DNA of 64,000 bases from Terriglobia bacterium (GTDB lineage: Bacteria > Acidobacteriota > Terriglobia > Bryobacterales > Bryobacteraceae), in contig JAIQEX010000008.1 of NCBI GenBank assembly GCA_020073615.1, forward strand, positions 24,028-88,027, written 5' to 3'. Both the position numbers and the translations under genes were made by a program. This document shows positions 8,481 through 16,398 of this stretch, in pieces; position 1 is the first letter of the stretch; every line of letters starts with the position of its first letter. A model generated the notes under the pieces. It searched no databases and was not told the origin of the DNA. It saw only the letters and a list, made by a program, of their open reading frames with translations.

Positions 8481-10399
8481 CGCTTTCCAGCCAGAGAATC
8501 GACCACCAGCTTGAGGTTCTTGCGCGCCGGCTCGCTGGCGGGGTTGAGTTGCAGGGCGCGCTCCAGGATTTCCTTGGCTTCGCTGAGCTTGCCCTCGATG
8601 GCGAGGGCCACGCCGAGGTTGGTGTAAGCATCGGCGTCATCGGGCTTCAGAGCGGTCAGCTCGCGAAAATCGGCCGCCGCTTCCTTGATTTTGCCGCTGC
8701 CGGCCAGCCGATGCGCTCTGGCCTCCAGGGTTTCGGCCAGCTTCGATCGCGCCCGGTCATCGCCGGGCTGAAGCCGCAGTACCTCGCGCAAGTGCGGGAT
8801 GGCCTCGTCTCTCGCGTCGCGCGACAACAGCAGGCCGGCCAGATTGTAGTGGGCATCCGGGTAATCGGGCCTGGCGCGCAGCGCCGCGCGGTAACACGAC
8901 TCCGCCTCACCAAGCTGATTTTCGAGCTGGAGCAGTGCGCCCAAGGTGTTCAGCGCGACCTCGTCGCGCGGGCGTATGCGGACCGCCTCGCGCAATTCCA
9001 GGAGGGCGCCCGCCGGGTCGCCCTCGGCCTGGAGAGCGCCGCCGAGGTTGAAATGGGCGGTGAAATCGCCGGGGTCGCGGAGGACGCGCTTGCGCAGGAG
9101 CGCCTCCTGGATGGCGAGACGCCGGTCGCCGGGGCCGCGCGGCAACACCTGCAGCCACAGGTGCCCCATTTCGTCGGTGGCCCGGTCGCCGGCAAGCACG
9201 CGCCGCGGCGGATGATGCGGATTTCTCGGATTGCCCTCCGAATTGTCGTAAAGCCAGCGCATGGAAATAGTGGTGCCCTGGGGCAGGAATACGGGCGCTT
9301 CATAGCGATAGACGCCTTGCCAGTTGAGGTCCCAACGGCTGATATGGATGAGCGGCTTCTGCGATCCGTCGGGCAGCGTGGCGAATCCGCGAACCTCCTT
9401 CCCGAGGTAGTGGGCATGCGGGTAGACGGCAAGCAGATCGACGTCCACGGGGAGGGTGAAATCGTCCGCCACCGCGAAATCGGCGCTGCCGGGCGGGATG
9501 TCGATGGCGCGGTCGTTCTCGAGCTGAACCAGCAGGGGAAGAAGCCGCGGGGGCTGGGCGGTGAAGTAGATGCCGAGGGAAGGCTGAACAGGTTCCGGTT
9601 TGCCGGAGGGCTGAAGGTGCATGTTCAGGACCATGTCGTTGCCCTGTTCGAGCTTCCAGGCCATGCCGTCGGGCTCGCGGGTGAGCACCGATCCGGGCTT
9701 CCAGAACAGGAAATGGCTCTCGGGGTCGCGCAGGCCGGCCTCGATCTTGAGATCCATGCCGGGGAATCCGGGCTGCCCATCCTGGCCGTCGCGCCATCGC
9801 GAGGAGCGGTTGCGGTCCACCAGCAGGTTGGCATGGTGGACCACGCGCGCGTTACCCGGACGGATTTCGAGCGCGCGGATGTAACGCGTGCCAGCCAGCG
9901 GGAAAGCGAACAGGAAGTTGCGATAGACGTCGGAGCCTTCGGCCGGCACGGTATAAGGGCGGGACGCCTTGAGGACCAGGTCGGGCTCGCCGAGTTGCCA
10001 GCCCTCGGTGAATTTGGGAGCCGCGGGCAGGTCCGCCGCGTTGCCTTCGAGCTGTCCCTGCTCGACCCAGTGCTCGAGCAGGCGGATCTGTTCTTCGCTG
10101 AGCCGGCGCTCTCCGGCGAATCCGAAGCCGGGTTCGGGCAGCCAGGGCGGCATGTAGCGGGCCCGCGTGACGGCGGCGATCTGCCGCCCGCGTTTCTGCA
10201 CGTCGCGATAGGAAAGCAGGCTGAAGGGCGCCACGGCTCCGGGATGGTGACAGGGAGCGCAATACTCGAAGACCAGGGGCGCGATGTGTTTATCGAAGGT
10301 GATGGCGGCTTGCGGACCGGCCGGCGGCCGGGCCTGTCCCGAACAAGGCGAGCCCGCCAGGGCGAACCACAGAGCGCACATCGCGGCCAATCGCGACAC
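8477..10399 (-). CDS. Secreted mono-haem / copper monooxygenase-like / TPR protein
   Basis: There is one CXXCH motif (CAPCH, about residues 47-51) in an N-terminal cytochrome-like domain. The middle region carries features of type II copper, ascorbate-dependent monooxygenases of the PHM group: an adjacent His pair (ARVVHHANLLV), an HxH motif (YPHAHYLGKE) and a downstream Met segment (ISMRWLYDN). About 200 C-terminal residues are TPR repeats. I chose the GTG at 10399 because it gives a normal signal peptide (Arg, then a hydrophobic stretch to GSPCSGQ). An ATG at 10381 is also possible; the ATG at 10489 would run into the amidase gene. The enzyme could oxidise an organic substrate, but the reaction is unproven. 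It is coupled by ATGA to the seven-haem fusion downstream. Confidence 0.78.
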   Translation of the reverse strand: MSRLAAMCALWFALAGSPCSGQARPPAGPQAAITFDKHIAPLVFEYCAPCHHPGAVAPFSLLSYRDVQKRGRQIAAVTRARYMPPWLPEPGFGFAGERRLSEEQIRLLEHWVEQGQLEGNAADLPAAPKFTEGWQLGEPDLVLKASRPYTVPAEGSDVYRNFLFAFPLAGTRYIRALEIRPGNARVVHHANLLVDRNRSSRWRDGQDGQPGFPGMDLKIEAGLRDPESHFLFWKPGSVLTREPDGMAWKLEQGNDMVLNMHLQPSGKPEPVQPSLGIYFTAQPPRLLPLLVQLENDRAIDIPPGSADFAVADDFTLPVDVDLLAVYPHAHYLGKEVRGFATLPDGSQKPLIHISRWDLNWQGVYRYEAPVFLPQGTTISMRWLYDNSEGNPRNPHHPPRRVLAGDRATDEMGHLWLQVLPRGPGDRRLAIQEALLRKRVLRDPGDFTAHFNLGGALQAEGDPAGALLELREAVRIRPRDEVALNTLGALLQLENQLGEAESCYRAALRARPDYPDAHYNLAGLLLSRDARDEAIPHLREVLRLQPGDDRARSKLAETLEARAHRLAGSGKIKEAAADFRELTALKPDDADAYTNLGVALAIEGKLSEAKEILERALQLNPASEPARKNLKLVVDSLAGKR

Positions 10400-10454
10400 G
10401 GGAATATATGAAGGGTACCGCAGAAAGTGGGAGGCGGGCGGAGCCGCGCCCCAC

Positions 10455-12251
10455 TCAGAAACCGGGCGGCCGCGCGGCGGCCACGGCAAAGGCGCGTTCG
10501 AGTGCGATGCCGGCGCGCGCCAGCGTGCCCTCGTCGAAGAGCCTTCCGATGAGGGTGACGCCGTGCGGCACGCGGCGCGGCGGCGAGAACTTGGGGAGCG
10601 GATGCGCCGGGTCGGGCGCCCAGTCGCTGCGCGCCTCGGACACTTCCACGAAGCCCGCGCGCAGGGTGAGCGAGGGATGCCCCGTGAAATTGGAGATGGT
10701 CAGCATTTCGTCGCGGAGGGAGGGCACCAGCAGCAGATCCACCTGGGAGAAGACGCGGGCCATCTCCAGGGCCACCTTGCGCCGGAAGCGGTCGGCCTGC
10801 ACGAAGTCCGCGGCGGAAAGGAAGCGGGCCTGGCGGAACAGGTTGGGCCAGGCGTCGGGCACCTGCATCCGGAGCTGGTTCAAGCCGCCGCTGAGGGTGA
10901 GTTCCTCGAACGCGGCCGCCCCTTCGGCGAAAAGGATCAGATTGAGCGAGGCATAGGGCCAGTCGGGAATCGCCACCTCCACGGGGGCCATGCCCACCTT
11001 GCGCAGGGCGTCAAGCGCGGCGCGGTCCACATCGGTGGCGGGGCTCTCCTTCATCCAGGCGGGGAAGTAGCCCACGCGGAGACCGGCCGCGGGCGCGCCG
11101 GCATCGAAGTCCAGGCGGCTGGGTACGCTGGACACATCGCCCGAATCGGGCCCGGAGATGGCCTGCAGCACCAGCATGGCGTCCTCGACGCCGCGGGTCA
11201 TGGGGCCGAGCTTGTCGAGCGACCAGCACAGCGTCATGGCGCCGGTGCGCGGCACGCGGCCGTAAGTGGGCCGCAACCCGGTGAGGCCGCAGCGCATGGA
11301 GGGGCTGACAATGCTGCCGCCGGTTTCGCTGCCGATGGCGAAAGCCACCAGTCCCGCGGCGGTGGCGGCGCCCGGGCCGGCGCTCGAGCCCGAGGATCCT
11401 TCCTCGAGCAGCCAGGGGTTCATGGTCTGGCCGCCGAACCAGATATCGTTGAGCGCGAGGGCGCCCAGGCTCAGCTTGGCCACCAGCACGGCGCCCGCGC
11501 CGGCGAGGCGCTTCACCACGGCGGCGTCTTCGGCGGGCACGCGGTTGCGGAAAGGCTCCGCACCGTAGGTGGTGGCGATGCCGGCGGTGTCGACCAGGTC
11601 CTTGGCGCCCCAGGGAATGCCGTGCAGCGGCCCGCGGTAGTGGCCCGCGGCGATTTCGCCGTCGGCCTGTTTCGCCTGTGCCAGCGCCAGGTCTCGCGTG
11701 AGCGTGATCACGCAGCGCAGCTTGGGATTGAAGCGCTCGAGGCGCTCCAGGTACAGGCTGGTGAGCCGGGTGGAGGTGAGCTTGCGCTCCTCGATCCAGC
11801 GCGCTAACTGGGTGAGCGGCGCGAAGGCCAAATCCTCATCGTTCGCGGGCAGCGGCACGGCGGCGGACTTGCTGCGGACGAACCGGTCGCGCTCGGGGCC
11901 CGCTGACTGGCCTGGGAGTACGGCGTCCCAGCGCGACCACGGCGCGACCTGGGGCTCCAACGCCACCTTGTGCGGGCCGGTGCGCCGTTCGTAGAGCGGC
12001 GCCATGGAATTGCTCCAGTTGCCGGCCGCCGCGGCCCGCTCGGAGGCGCTCAAATCGAACTGCACCAGCTTCTCCGCTTCGGCGAACGTGGACGGCGACA
12101 CCTTCGGCCCCACGGACGGCGCGGTGCCAAACGCCGATGGCGCTCCGGGCGGCAATGCGGCGGGCTTCTCGGCCGCGTTGCGGCACGCGGCCGCCACGCC
12201 CGCCAGGGCCAGAGGCGCTTGCTTCAGGAACTGTCTGCGCGATTTCGACAT
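10455..12251 (-). CDS. Tat-exported amidase-signature hydrolase
   Basis: The 598-residue protein belongs to the amidase signature family (GatA/AtzF-like). The Ser-cisSer-Lys triad can be read from the Lys in GAKDLVDTAG, the Ser-rich GSSGSSAGPG loop and the GSETGGSI nucleophile segment. The N-terminus has a twin-arginine motif (SRRQFLKQ) followed by a hydrophobic run ending AGVAAAC, so it is probably a Tat-exported enzyme and may be lipidated at that Cys. It is therefore unlikely to be the cytoplasmic GatA of tRNA amidation. The substrate is unknown: an amide, a peptide or a D-amino-acid derivative are all possible. The gene lies 55 bases upstream of the copper/haem protein on the same strand and could share its transcript. 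Confidence 0.85.
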   Translation of the reverse strand: MSKSRRQFLKQAPLALAGVAAACRNAAEKPAALPPGAPSAFGTAPSVGPKVSPSTFAEAEKLVQFDLSASERAAAAGNWSNSMAPLYERRTGPHKVALEPQVAPWSRWDAVLPGQSAGPERDRFVRSKSAAVPLPANDEDLAFAPLTQLARWIEERKLTSTRLTSLYLERLERFNPKLRCVITLTRDLALAQAKQADGEIAAGHYRGPLHGIPWGAKDLVDTAGIATTYGAEPFRNRVPAEDAAVVKRLAGAGAVLVAKLSLGALALNDIWFGGQTMNPWLLEEGSSGSSAGPGAATAAGLVAFAIGSETGGSIVSPSMRCGLTGLRPTYGRVPRTGAMTLCWSLDKLGPMTRGVEDAMLVLQAISGPDSGDVSSVPSRLDFDAGAPAAGLRVGYFPAWMKESPATDVDRAALDALRKVGMAPVEVAIPDWPYASLNLILFAEGAAAFEELTLSGGLNQLRMQVPDAWPNLFRQARFLSAADFVQADRFRRKVALEMARVFSQVDLLLVPSLRDEMLTISNFTGHPSLTLRAGFVEVSEARSDWAPDPAHPLPKFSPPRRVPHGVTLIGRLFDEGTLARAGIALERAFAVAAARPPGF

Positions 12252-12371
12252 GGCTGCTCCGAATCACATTGTAGCGGGCGCGGCGCTGCGTGAACATGCG
12301 AGTCCGCGCGACCGAGCGGCACCGTGAAAACGCGGCTCGAAACTACTCGCCCGCGCACGGCTCTGTTTGTG

Positions 12372-12788
12372 CTACGGAAGCGGTTTGGGCCGCAGGAAGA
12401 CGAGCGCGGCTACAAAAGCCAGGCAAACGGACAGAAGCACAATGTCGCCAGGATTGGTAAAGATCGTTGACCGGAGGCCGCGCGCCAATTCGACCGCATC
12501 GCGCACTGTGGCGTAGAGGTAGATCGTTGAATCGGTGGCGCAAATCGCCAAGACGAGGAGCCAACCAATGAGAGTGGGATCGATGGCCTGAAGCAAGAAT
12601 ATTGAAGCGAGCACGGCGTATGGGGAGAAGGATCCGTACTCAATCGCAAGGAGCGCGAGGACGGCGAAAAGGAGACCCGCCACTACGAAGAGAAAGCGCG
12701 CCGGTTGCTGCCGGCGCTCGAACACAACGCGTGAGACTTGGATCAGCACTGACACGAAGTAGAGTAAGGTCGGTTTCGCTCCCATCAT
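12372..12788 (-). CDS. Small integral membrane protein of unknown function
   Basis: The 138-residue protein has three to four predicted membrane helices: around residues 5-20, 31-48 (FLFVVAGLLFAVLALLAI), 57-88 and 117-132. Short basic loops (FERRQQPAR) suggest orientation. No catalytic or binding motif was found and I do not recognise the family. It stands alone between the amidase and the SDR gene on the same strand, separated from each by about 80-120 bases with no clear regulatory feature. The start MMG could be either of two adjacent ATG codons. Confidence 0.6.
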   Translation of the reverse strand: MMGAKPTLLYFVSVLIQVSRVVFERRQQPARFLFVVAGLLFAVLALLAIEYGSFSPYAVLASIFLLQAIDPTLIGWLLVLAICATDSTIYLYATVRDAVELARGLRSTIFTNPGDIVLLSVCLAFVAALVFLRPKPLP

Positions 12789-12872
12789 AGCCGCTATGCC
12801 CTGCCCGATTCCTTTCTCGGAAGCACTCGGCAGCCGGGTACTTCCGAGTAAAATGCAGAGCTCGCCGCCCGG

Positions 12873-13652
12873 TCACGAGCCCACCGGATACGGCCAGATC
12901 GGGTGCGTGAACAGGCCGCCGTCCACCCACAGGGTCTGTCCGGTTATGAAGGCGGCGTCTGCGCCCGCGAAGAATGCCACGGCGCGCGCCACGTCGAGCG
13001 GCTCGCCCACGCGCCCGAGCGGCGTCAGGGCGGCCCAGGTGCCGGCGTAATCGCCGGTCTCCCGCCTGGTGCGCTCGATTTCGATGGCGCCCGGGGCCAC
13101 GCAATTGACGGTGATGCCGTGTTTGCCCAGTTCCATGGCCGCGACCTTGGTGAGCATTTCGATTCCGCCCTTGCTGGCGGTGTAGGCAACCAGGTTGGGG
13201 AAGGGCGCCTTGTTGCAGCCCGAGCCGATGTTGACGATGCGGCCGCCGCCCGATTGTTTCATGCGGCGCGCGGCGCGCTGCGTGCACAGGAAACAGCCCT
13301 TCAGATTGGTGGCGATGACGCGGTCCCATTCGGATTCTTCCAGTTCCAGAAGCGGTTTCCAGACCTGCGTTCCGGCGTTGTTGACCAGGATGTCCAGCCG
13401 AGGAAAGCGCTCGCCGAGTTCGCCGAACATGCGATCGACGGCGGCGGAGCCGCCCACATCGGCCGCGACCGCGAAGGACTTGCGGCCGAGGGCGGAGATG
13501 GCGGCCGCGGTGGCTTCCGCGCCGGCGCGATCGGAGCGATAGTTCACCGCCACGTCCGCGCCCGCGCGCGCCAGTTCGAGCGCGATGCCCTGGCCGATCC
13601 CTTTGCTGGCCCCGGTGACCAGGGCGGTTTTCGATTCGAGCGGAAGAGCCAT
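12873..13652 (-). CDS. Short-chain dehydrogenase/reductase (SDR)
   Basis: The 259-residue classical SDR has a cofactor loop TGASKGIG near residue 13, NNAG in the core, a catalytic Ser in NIGSGC, and the catalytic YTASK (Tyr-x-x-x-Lys). After this comes NCVAPGAIEIERT and a C-terminal TGQTLWVDGG, as in FabG and glucose 1-dehydrogenase relatives. An Arg within the YRSDR loop after the second beta strand suggests NADP preference, though this is tentative. The substrate is unknown. A longer reading frame extends upstream but is antisense to rluD; I chose the ATG at 13652, where the SDR homology begins (MALPLESKTALVTG). It is transcribed divergently from rluD with only 18 bases between start codons. 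Confidence 0.85.
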   Translation of the reverse strand: MALPLESKTALVTGASKGIGQGIALELARAGADVAVNYRSDRAGAEATAAAISALGRKSFAVAADVGGSAAVDRMFGELGERFPRLDILVNNAGTQVWKPLLELEESEWDRVIATNLKGCFLCTQRAARRMKQSGGGRIVNIGSGCNKAPFPNLVAYTASKGGIEMLTKVAAMELGKHGITVNCVAPGAIEIERTRRETGDYAGTWAALTPLGRVGEPLDVARAVAFFAGADAAFITGQTLWVDGGLFTHPIWPYPVGS

Positions 13653-13657
13653 TTTCG

Positions 13658-13664
13658 TAGAATA
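13658..13664. promoter_or_regulatory. Shared symmetrical -10 element between SDR gene and rluD
   Basis: TAGAAT on the plus strand (13658-13663) and TATTCT on the minus strand (13664-13659) overlap almost completely. A start site 7 bases downstream falls at 13670 for rluD (GTG at 13671) and at 13652 for the SDR gene (its first base). One AT-rich element could therefore drive both genes with leaderless mRNAs. Confidence 0.5.
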
Positions 13665-13670
13665 CAGGTT

Positions 13671-14588
13671 GTGCATCTGCAAGCGGAAGCGAGCGACGCG
13701 GGCAAACGCCTGGACCACGTGCTGCACGAGCGGCTGCCCGCGTTCAGCCGCTCGCGCATCCAGCAGTGGATCCGCAACGGGCGCGTGCTGGTCGACGCCG
13801 TCCCCCGGCGGGCATCGCACCTGATGCGCGCCGGCGAAGCCATCGAGGTGGAGCCCGCGGCAGCGCCGCCGCTCCACGCCGCTCCGGAAGCGATTCCCCT
13901 CCAGGTGTTGTACGAGGACGAAGATGTGGTGGCCATCGATAAACCGGCGGGCATGGTGGTCCACGCGGGCGCCGGGGTGCATTCCGGCACGCTGGTCAAC
14001 GCGCTGCTGCACCGCTTCGCCACGCTTTCGGGCGTAGGCGGCGCGCTGCGGCCGGGCATCGTGCACCGGCTCGACCGCTTCACCAGCGGCGTGCTGCTGG
14101 TGGCCAAGAACGACGCCGCGCACCAGCGGCTGGCCGAACAGTTCTCCGGCCGGCAGGTGGAAAAGACCTACCTGGCGCTCGTGCACGGGCGGGTGAAGGC
14201 GGAGAGCGGGCGCATCGAGCGGCCCATCGCGCGCGACCCGGTGCGGCGCACGCGCATGACGGCGCGTCTGGGGGCGGGGCGCGCCGCCTGGAGCGAATAC
14301 CGCGTGCTGCGGCGGTTCGAGCGCTTCACCCTTTTGGAGGTCCACATCGGCACCGGCCGCACGCACCAGATCCGGGTGCACCTGGCGAGCATCGGCCATC
14401 CCGTCGCCGGCGACACGGTCTACGGAGCGCCGGCGAAAATCGAGGGCCAGCCTCCGCTGGGCCGCTTTTTTCTGCACGCGCAACGGATCTGTTTCCGGCA
14501 GCCCACGAGCGGCGAGCGGGTTGCGGTGGTGTCCCCGCTGCCGCGCCCGATGGAGCTGTGGATGGAAGCGCTCGGCTCCACGGTATAA
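13671..14588 (+). CDS. rluD: RluA-family 23S rRNA pseudouridine synthase
   Basis: The 305-residue protein has an S4 RNA-binding domain at about residues 10-75 (GKRLDHVLHERLP, SRIQQWIRNGRVLVD), followed by the RluA catalytic domain with the nucleophile Asp in IVHRLDRFTSG and the later motifs KTYLALVHG and GRTHQIRVHLAS. The family converts specific uridines in large-subunit rRNA to pseudouridine; the S4 domain and length fit RluD best, but RluC is not excluded. I start it at the GTG at 13671 because the S4 domain begins there and everything further upstream in the frame is antisense to the SDR gene. No Shine-Dalgarno is present; a TAGAAT hexamer 8 bases upstream suggests a leaderless mRNA. Confidence 0.88.
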   Translation: MHLQAEASDAGKRLDHVLHERLPAFSRSRIQQWIRNGRVLVDAVPRRASHLMRAGEAIEVEPAAAPPLHAAPEAIPLQVLYEDEDVVAIDKPAGMVVHAGAGVHSGTLVNALLHRFATLSGVGGALRPGIVHRLDRFTSGVLLVAKNDAAHQRLAEQFSGRQVEKTYLALVHGRVKAESGRIERPIARDPVRRTRMTARLGAGRAAWSEYRVLRRFERFTLLEVHIGTGRTHQIRVHLASIGHPVAGDTVYGAPAKIEGQPPLGRFFLHAQRICFRQPTSGERVAVVSPLPRPMELWMEALGSTV

Positions 14589-14589
14589 T
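14584..14589 (+). promoter_or_regulatory. Consensus -10 box ahead of the VWA gene
   Basis: A perfect TATAAT overlaps the stop codon of rluD and ends 9 bases before the ATG at 14599. The predicted start site would be about 14596, giving a leader of about 3 bases. No good -35 box is visible at 16-18 bases. Confidence 0.55.
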
Positions 14590-14598
14590 CAAGTACAT

Positions 14599-15546
14599 AT
14601 GAAATTCCGGCTTCTGGTGCTGGCGACCGGTGTGTTGGGTATCGCCTGGTGGGCCGCCGGGCAGGCCGCGACTTCACAAAAACCCGATCCGGCCGCGCAG
14701 AACGACGAGCCCACGCGCTTCTCGCTCGACGTGACCCGCGTCAACATGCTCTTCACGGTCATGGATAAGAAGGGCCGCTTCGTCACCGACCTGCGCAAGG
14801 ACGATTTCGAAATCATCGAAGGCAAGAAACCGCAGGTGATTCAGGAATTCACCGCCGAATCCGATCTGCCCCTGCGCCTGGGCATCCTCATCGACACCAG
14901 CAACAGCATTCGCGACCGGTTCCGCTTCGAGCAGGAAGCGGCCGCCGAGTTCCTCAAGAGCGTCATGCACGCGAACGTCGACAAAGGCCTGGTGGTGAGC
15001 TTCGACACCAGGGCCGAACTGGTGTCCGACCTGATCGACGACCCCTACAAGCTGGAAGCGGCCATCCAGAACCTGCGTCCCGGCGGCGGCACCTCGCTCT
15101 ACGATGCCCTGTTCTTCGCCTGCCGCGACAAGCTGGCACAGGAGCAGCCCAGGCACAAGTTCCGCCGCGCCATCGTGATCGTCAGCGACGGCGACGACAA
15201 CCAGAGCCAGTACACCCGCGACCAGGCGCTGGAGATGGCCCAGAAGGCCGACGTGGTGATCTACGCTATCTCGACGAACATCACGCGCGTCGATACGGAA
15301 GGCGACAAGGTCCTGAAGTATTTCACGCGGGAGACCGGCGGGCGCGCCTTTTTTCCCTTCAAGGTGGAGGACCTCGAGCAGTCGTTTGAAAACATCGCCA
15401 ACGAGCTGCGTCACCAATACATCATCCTGTACCGTCCGGAGCCGCTCAAAACCGACGGGCTGTTCCATCCCGTGGAGTTGCGCGTGAAGGCCCGCAAAGA
15501 CCTGATCGTGCGTGCCCGGCAAGGGTACTACGCGCCGAAGATGTGA
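14599..15546 (+). CDS. Secreted VWFA-domain protein
   Basis: The 315-residue protein has a signal peptide (1-23, ending WAAGQA). A short N-terminal beta domain (FTVMDKKGRFVTDLRKDDFEI) precedes a von Willebrand factor A domain from about residue 90, with a MIDAS-type metal site DTSNS, RRAIVIVSDGDDNQS and a late conserved YIILYRPEP strand. Such proteins are numerous in Acidobacteriota and are believed to bind partners or metals outside the cytoplasm; no enzymatic role is known. The ATG at 14599 is chosen because the signal peptide starts there. The gene lies 10 bases after rluD but has its own TATAAT box. Confidence 0.85.
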   Translation: MKFRLLVLATGVLGIAWWAAGQAATSQKPDPAAQNDEPTRFSLDVTRVNMLFTVMDKKGRFVTDLRKDDFEIIEGKKPQVIQEFTAESDLPLRLGILIDTSNSIRDRFRFEQEAAAEFLKSVMHANVDKGLVVSFDTRAELVSDLIDDPYKLEAAIQNLRPGGGTSLYDALFFACRDKLAQEQPRHKFRRAIVIVSDGDDNQSQYTRDQALEMAQKADVVIYAISTNITRVDTEGDKVLKYFTRETGGRAFFPFKVEDLEQSFENIANELRHQYIILYRPEPLKTDGLFHPVELRVKARKDLIVRARQGYYAPKM

Positions 15547-15556
15547 CCGCGGGGCG

Positions 15557-16093
15557 TCATTTTTTCGCGGGGATGGTCCACAGGTAGATGGTGCGGCCGT
15601 CCACGGTCTCTTCCTTATCGGGTTTCCAATCGTCCATGCTGAAGCTGTGCGAGACCACGCGGGTGCCGGGCTTGAGATCCTGGAGGAGCTTGGGCCGCAG
15701 GCGCAGGTTGATGTTGGGCAGGAGGTAGAGGGTGACTACGGAGGCATTGTGGATGTCGGCGTCGAAGAGGTCGTTTTCCTCGAACTTCACCAGCGGTTCG
15801 ACGTGCGCCTTGCGGGCGTTGTCGCGGGCTTCCTGGATACGTTCGGGATTGATGTCGATGCCCACGCCGTGCGCGCCGTAATCCTTGGCGGCGGCGATGA
15901 CGATGCGCCCGTCGCCGCAGCCGAGGTCATAGACGGTGTCGCTCTTCTTGACGCCGGCGAGCTTGAGCATGGCGTCGACGACGGGATTGGGGGTGGGGAC
16001 GTAGGGGACATCGGGAGGATGCCTGGGCTGGCCGTTCTGGGCGGCGGCGAAGGAGACGGCAAGCACGGCGGCGGCTAGATGGCGGGATCGCAT
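15557..16093 (-). CDS. SAM-dependent methyltransferase with a signal peptide
   Basis: The 178-residue protein is a class I SAM methyltransferase: the glycine-rich motif I DLGCGDGRIVI lies near residue 58, followed by the acidic GIDINPERIQEA (motif II) and an ENDLFDAD segment. The start is well fixed by GGAGG seven bases before the ATG at 16093. That start gives a signal-peptide-like N-terminus (MRSRHLAAAVLAVSFAAAQ) ahead of the catalytic domain, which is odd because SAM is a cytoplasmic cofactor. The substrate is unknown. The gene converges on the VWA gene (stops 10 bases apart) and diverges from the beta-propeller gene. Confidence 0.8.
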   Translation of the reverse strand: MRSRHLAAAVLAVSFAAAQNGQPRHPPDVPYVPTPNPVVDAMLKLAGVKKSDTVYDLGCGDGRIVIAAAKDYGAHGVGIDINPERIQEARDNARKAHVEPLVKFEENDLFDADIHNASVVTLYLLPNINLRLRPKLLQDLKPGTRVVSHSFSMDDWKPDKEETVDGRTIYLWTIPAKK

Positions 16094-16329
16094 GGTGACC
16101 TCCGTTGAAGAGGTTAGCGCATTCGGCCGCCGGAGGCCAGACGGGGGTAGTGTCCGTAGAGGACGCAGATGGGCGATTCCGGGCCAATTGCAGCGCTCAT
16201 TCCTAGGTAAACACGGAGTGCCTTGCGCCCACTGGGCCGGCACACGGTCCGCCATCCGCGTATCGGCGTTACTTCGATGCTGCGGGCGCAGCCATATCAG
16301 GGTAACCGTATCAGCAGATCCGAAACTCC

Positions 16330-16358
16330 TTGACACGCCTTCCCGCCGGCATCATAAT
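16330..16358 (+). promoter_or_regulatory. Sigma-70-type promoter of the beta-propeller gene
   Basis: A perfect TTGACA (16330-16335), a 17-base spacer and CATAAT (16353-16358) make a near-consensus housekeeping promoter. The predicted start is near 16365, leaving a 34-base leader with a GGGGAGG ribosome-binding site before the ATG at 16399. Confidence 0.8.
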
Positions 16359-16398
16359 TCCACTGGGGGCCCGCGACGAGCCTGGGGAGGCGGCGCCT

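Noticed and set aside
7215..8627. Long open frame antisense to the seven-haem cytochrome gene
   Set aside because: It mirrors codon structure of a clear haem protein on the other strand and has no recognisable motif; typical of GC-rich DNA.
8549..10411. 620-codon frame antisense to the copper/haem protein
   Set aside because: The opposite strand has a signal peptide, CXXCH and TPRs; this frame has only composition-driven openness.
12903..13670. Upstream extension of the rluD frame
   Set aside because: The 256 codons before the GTG are antisense to the SDR gene and have no homology; S4 domain starts at 13671.
13653..14483. Upstream extension of the SDR frame
   Set aside because: This is antisense to rluD; SDR homology begins at the ATG at 13652.
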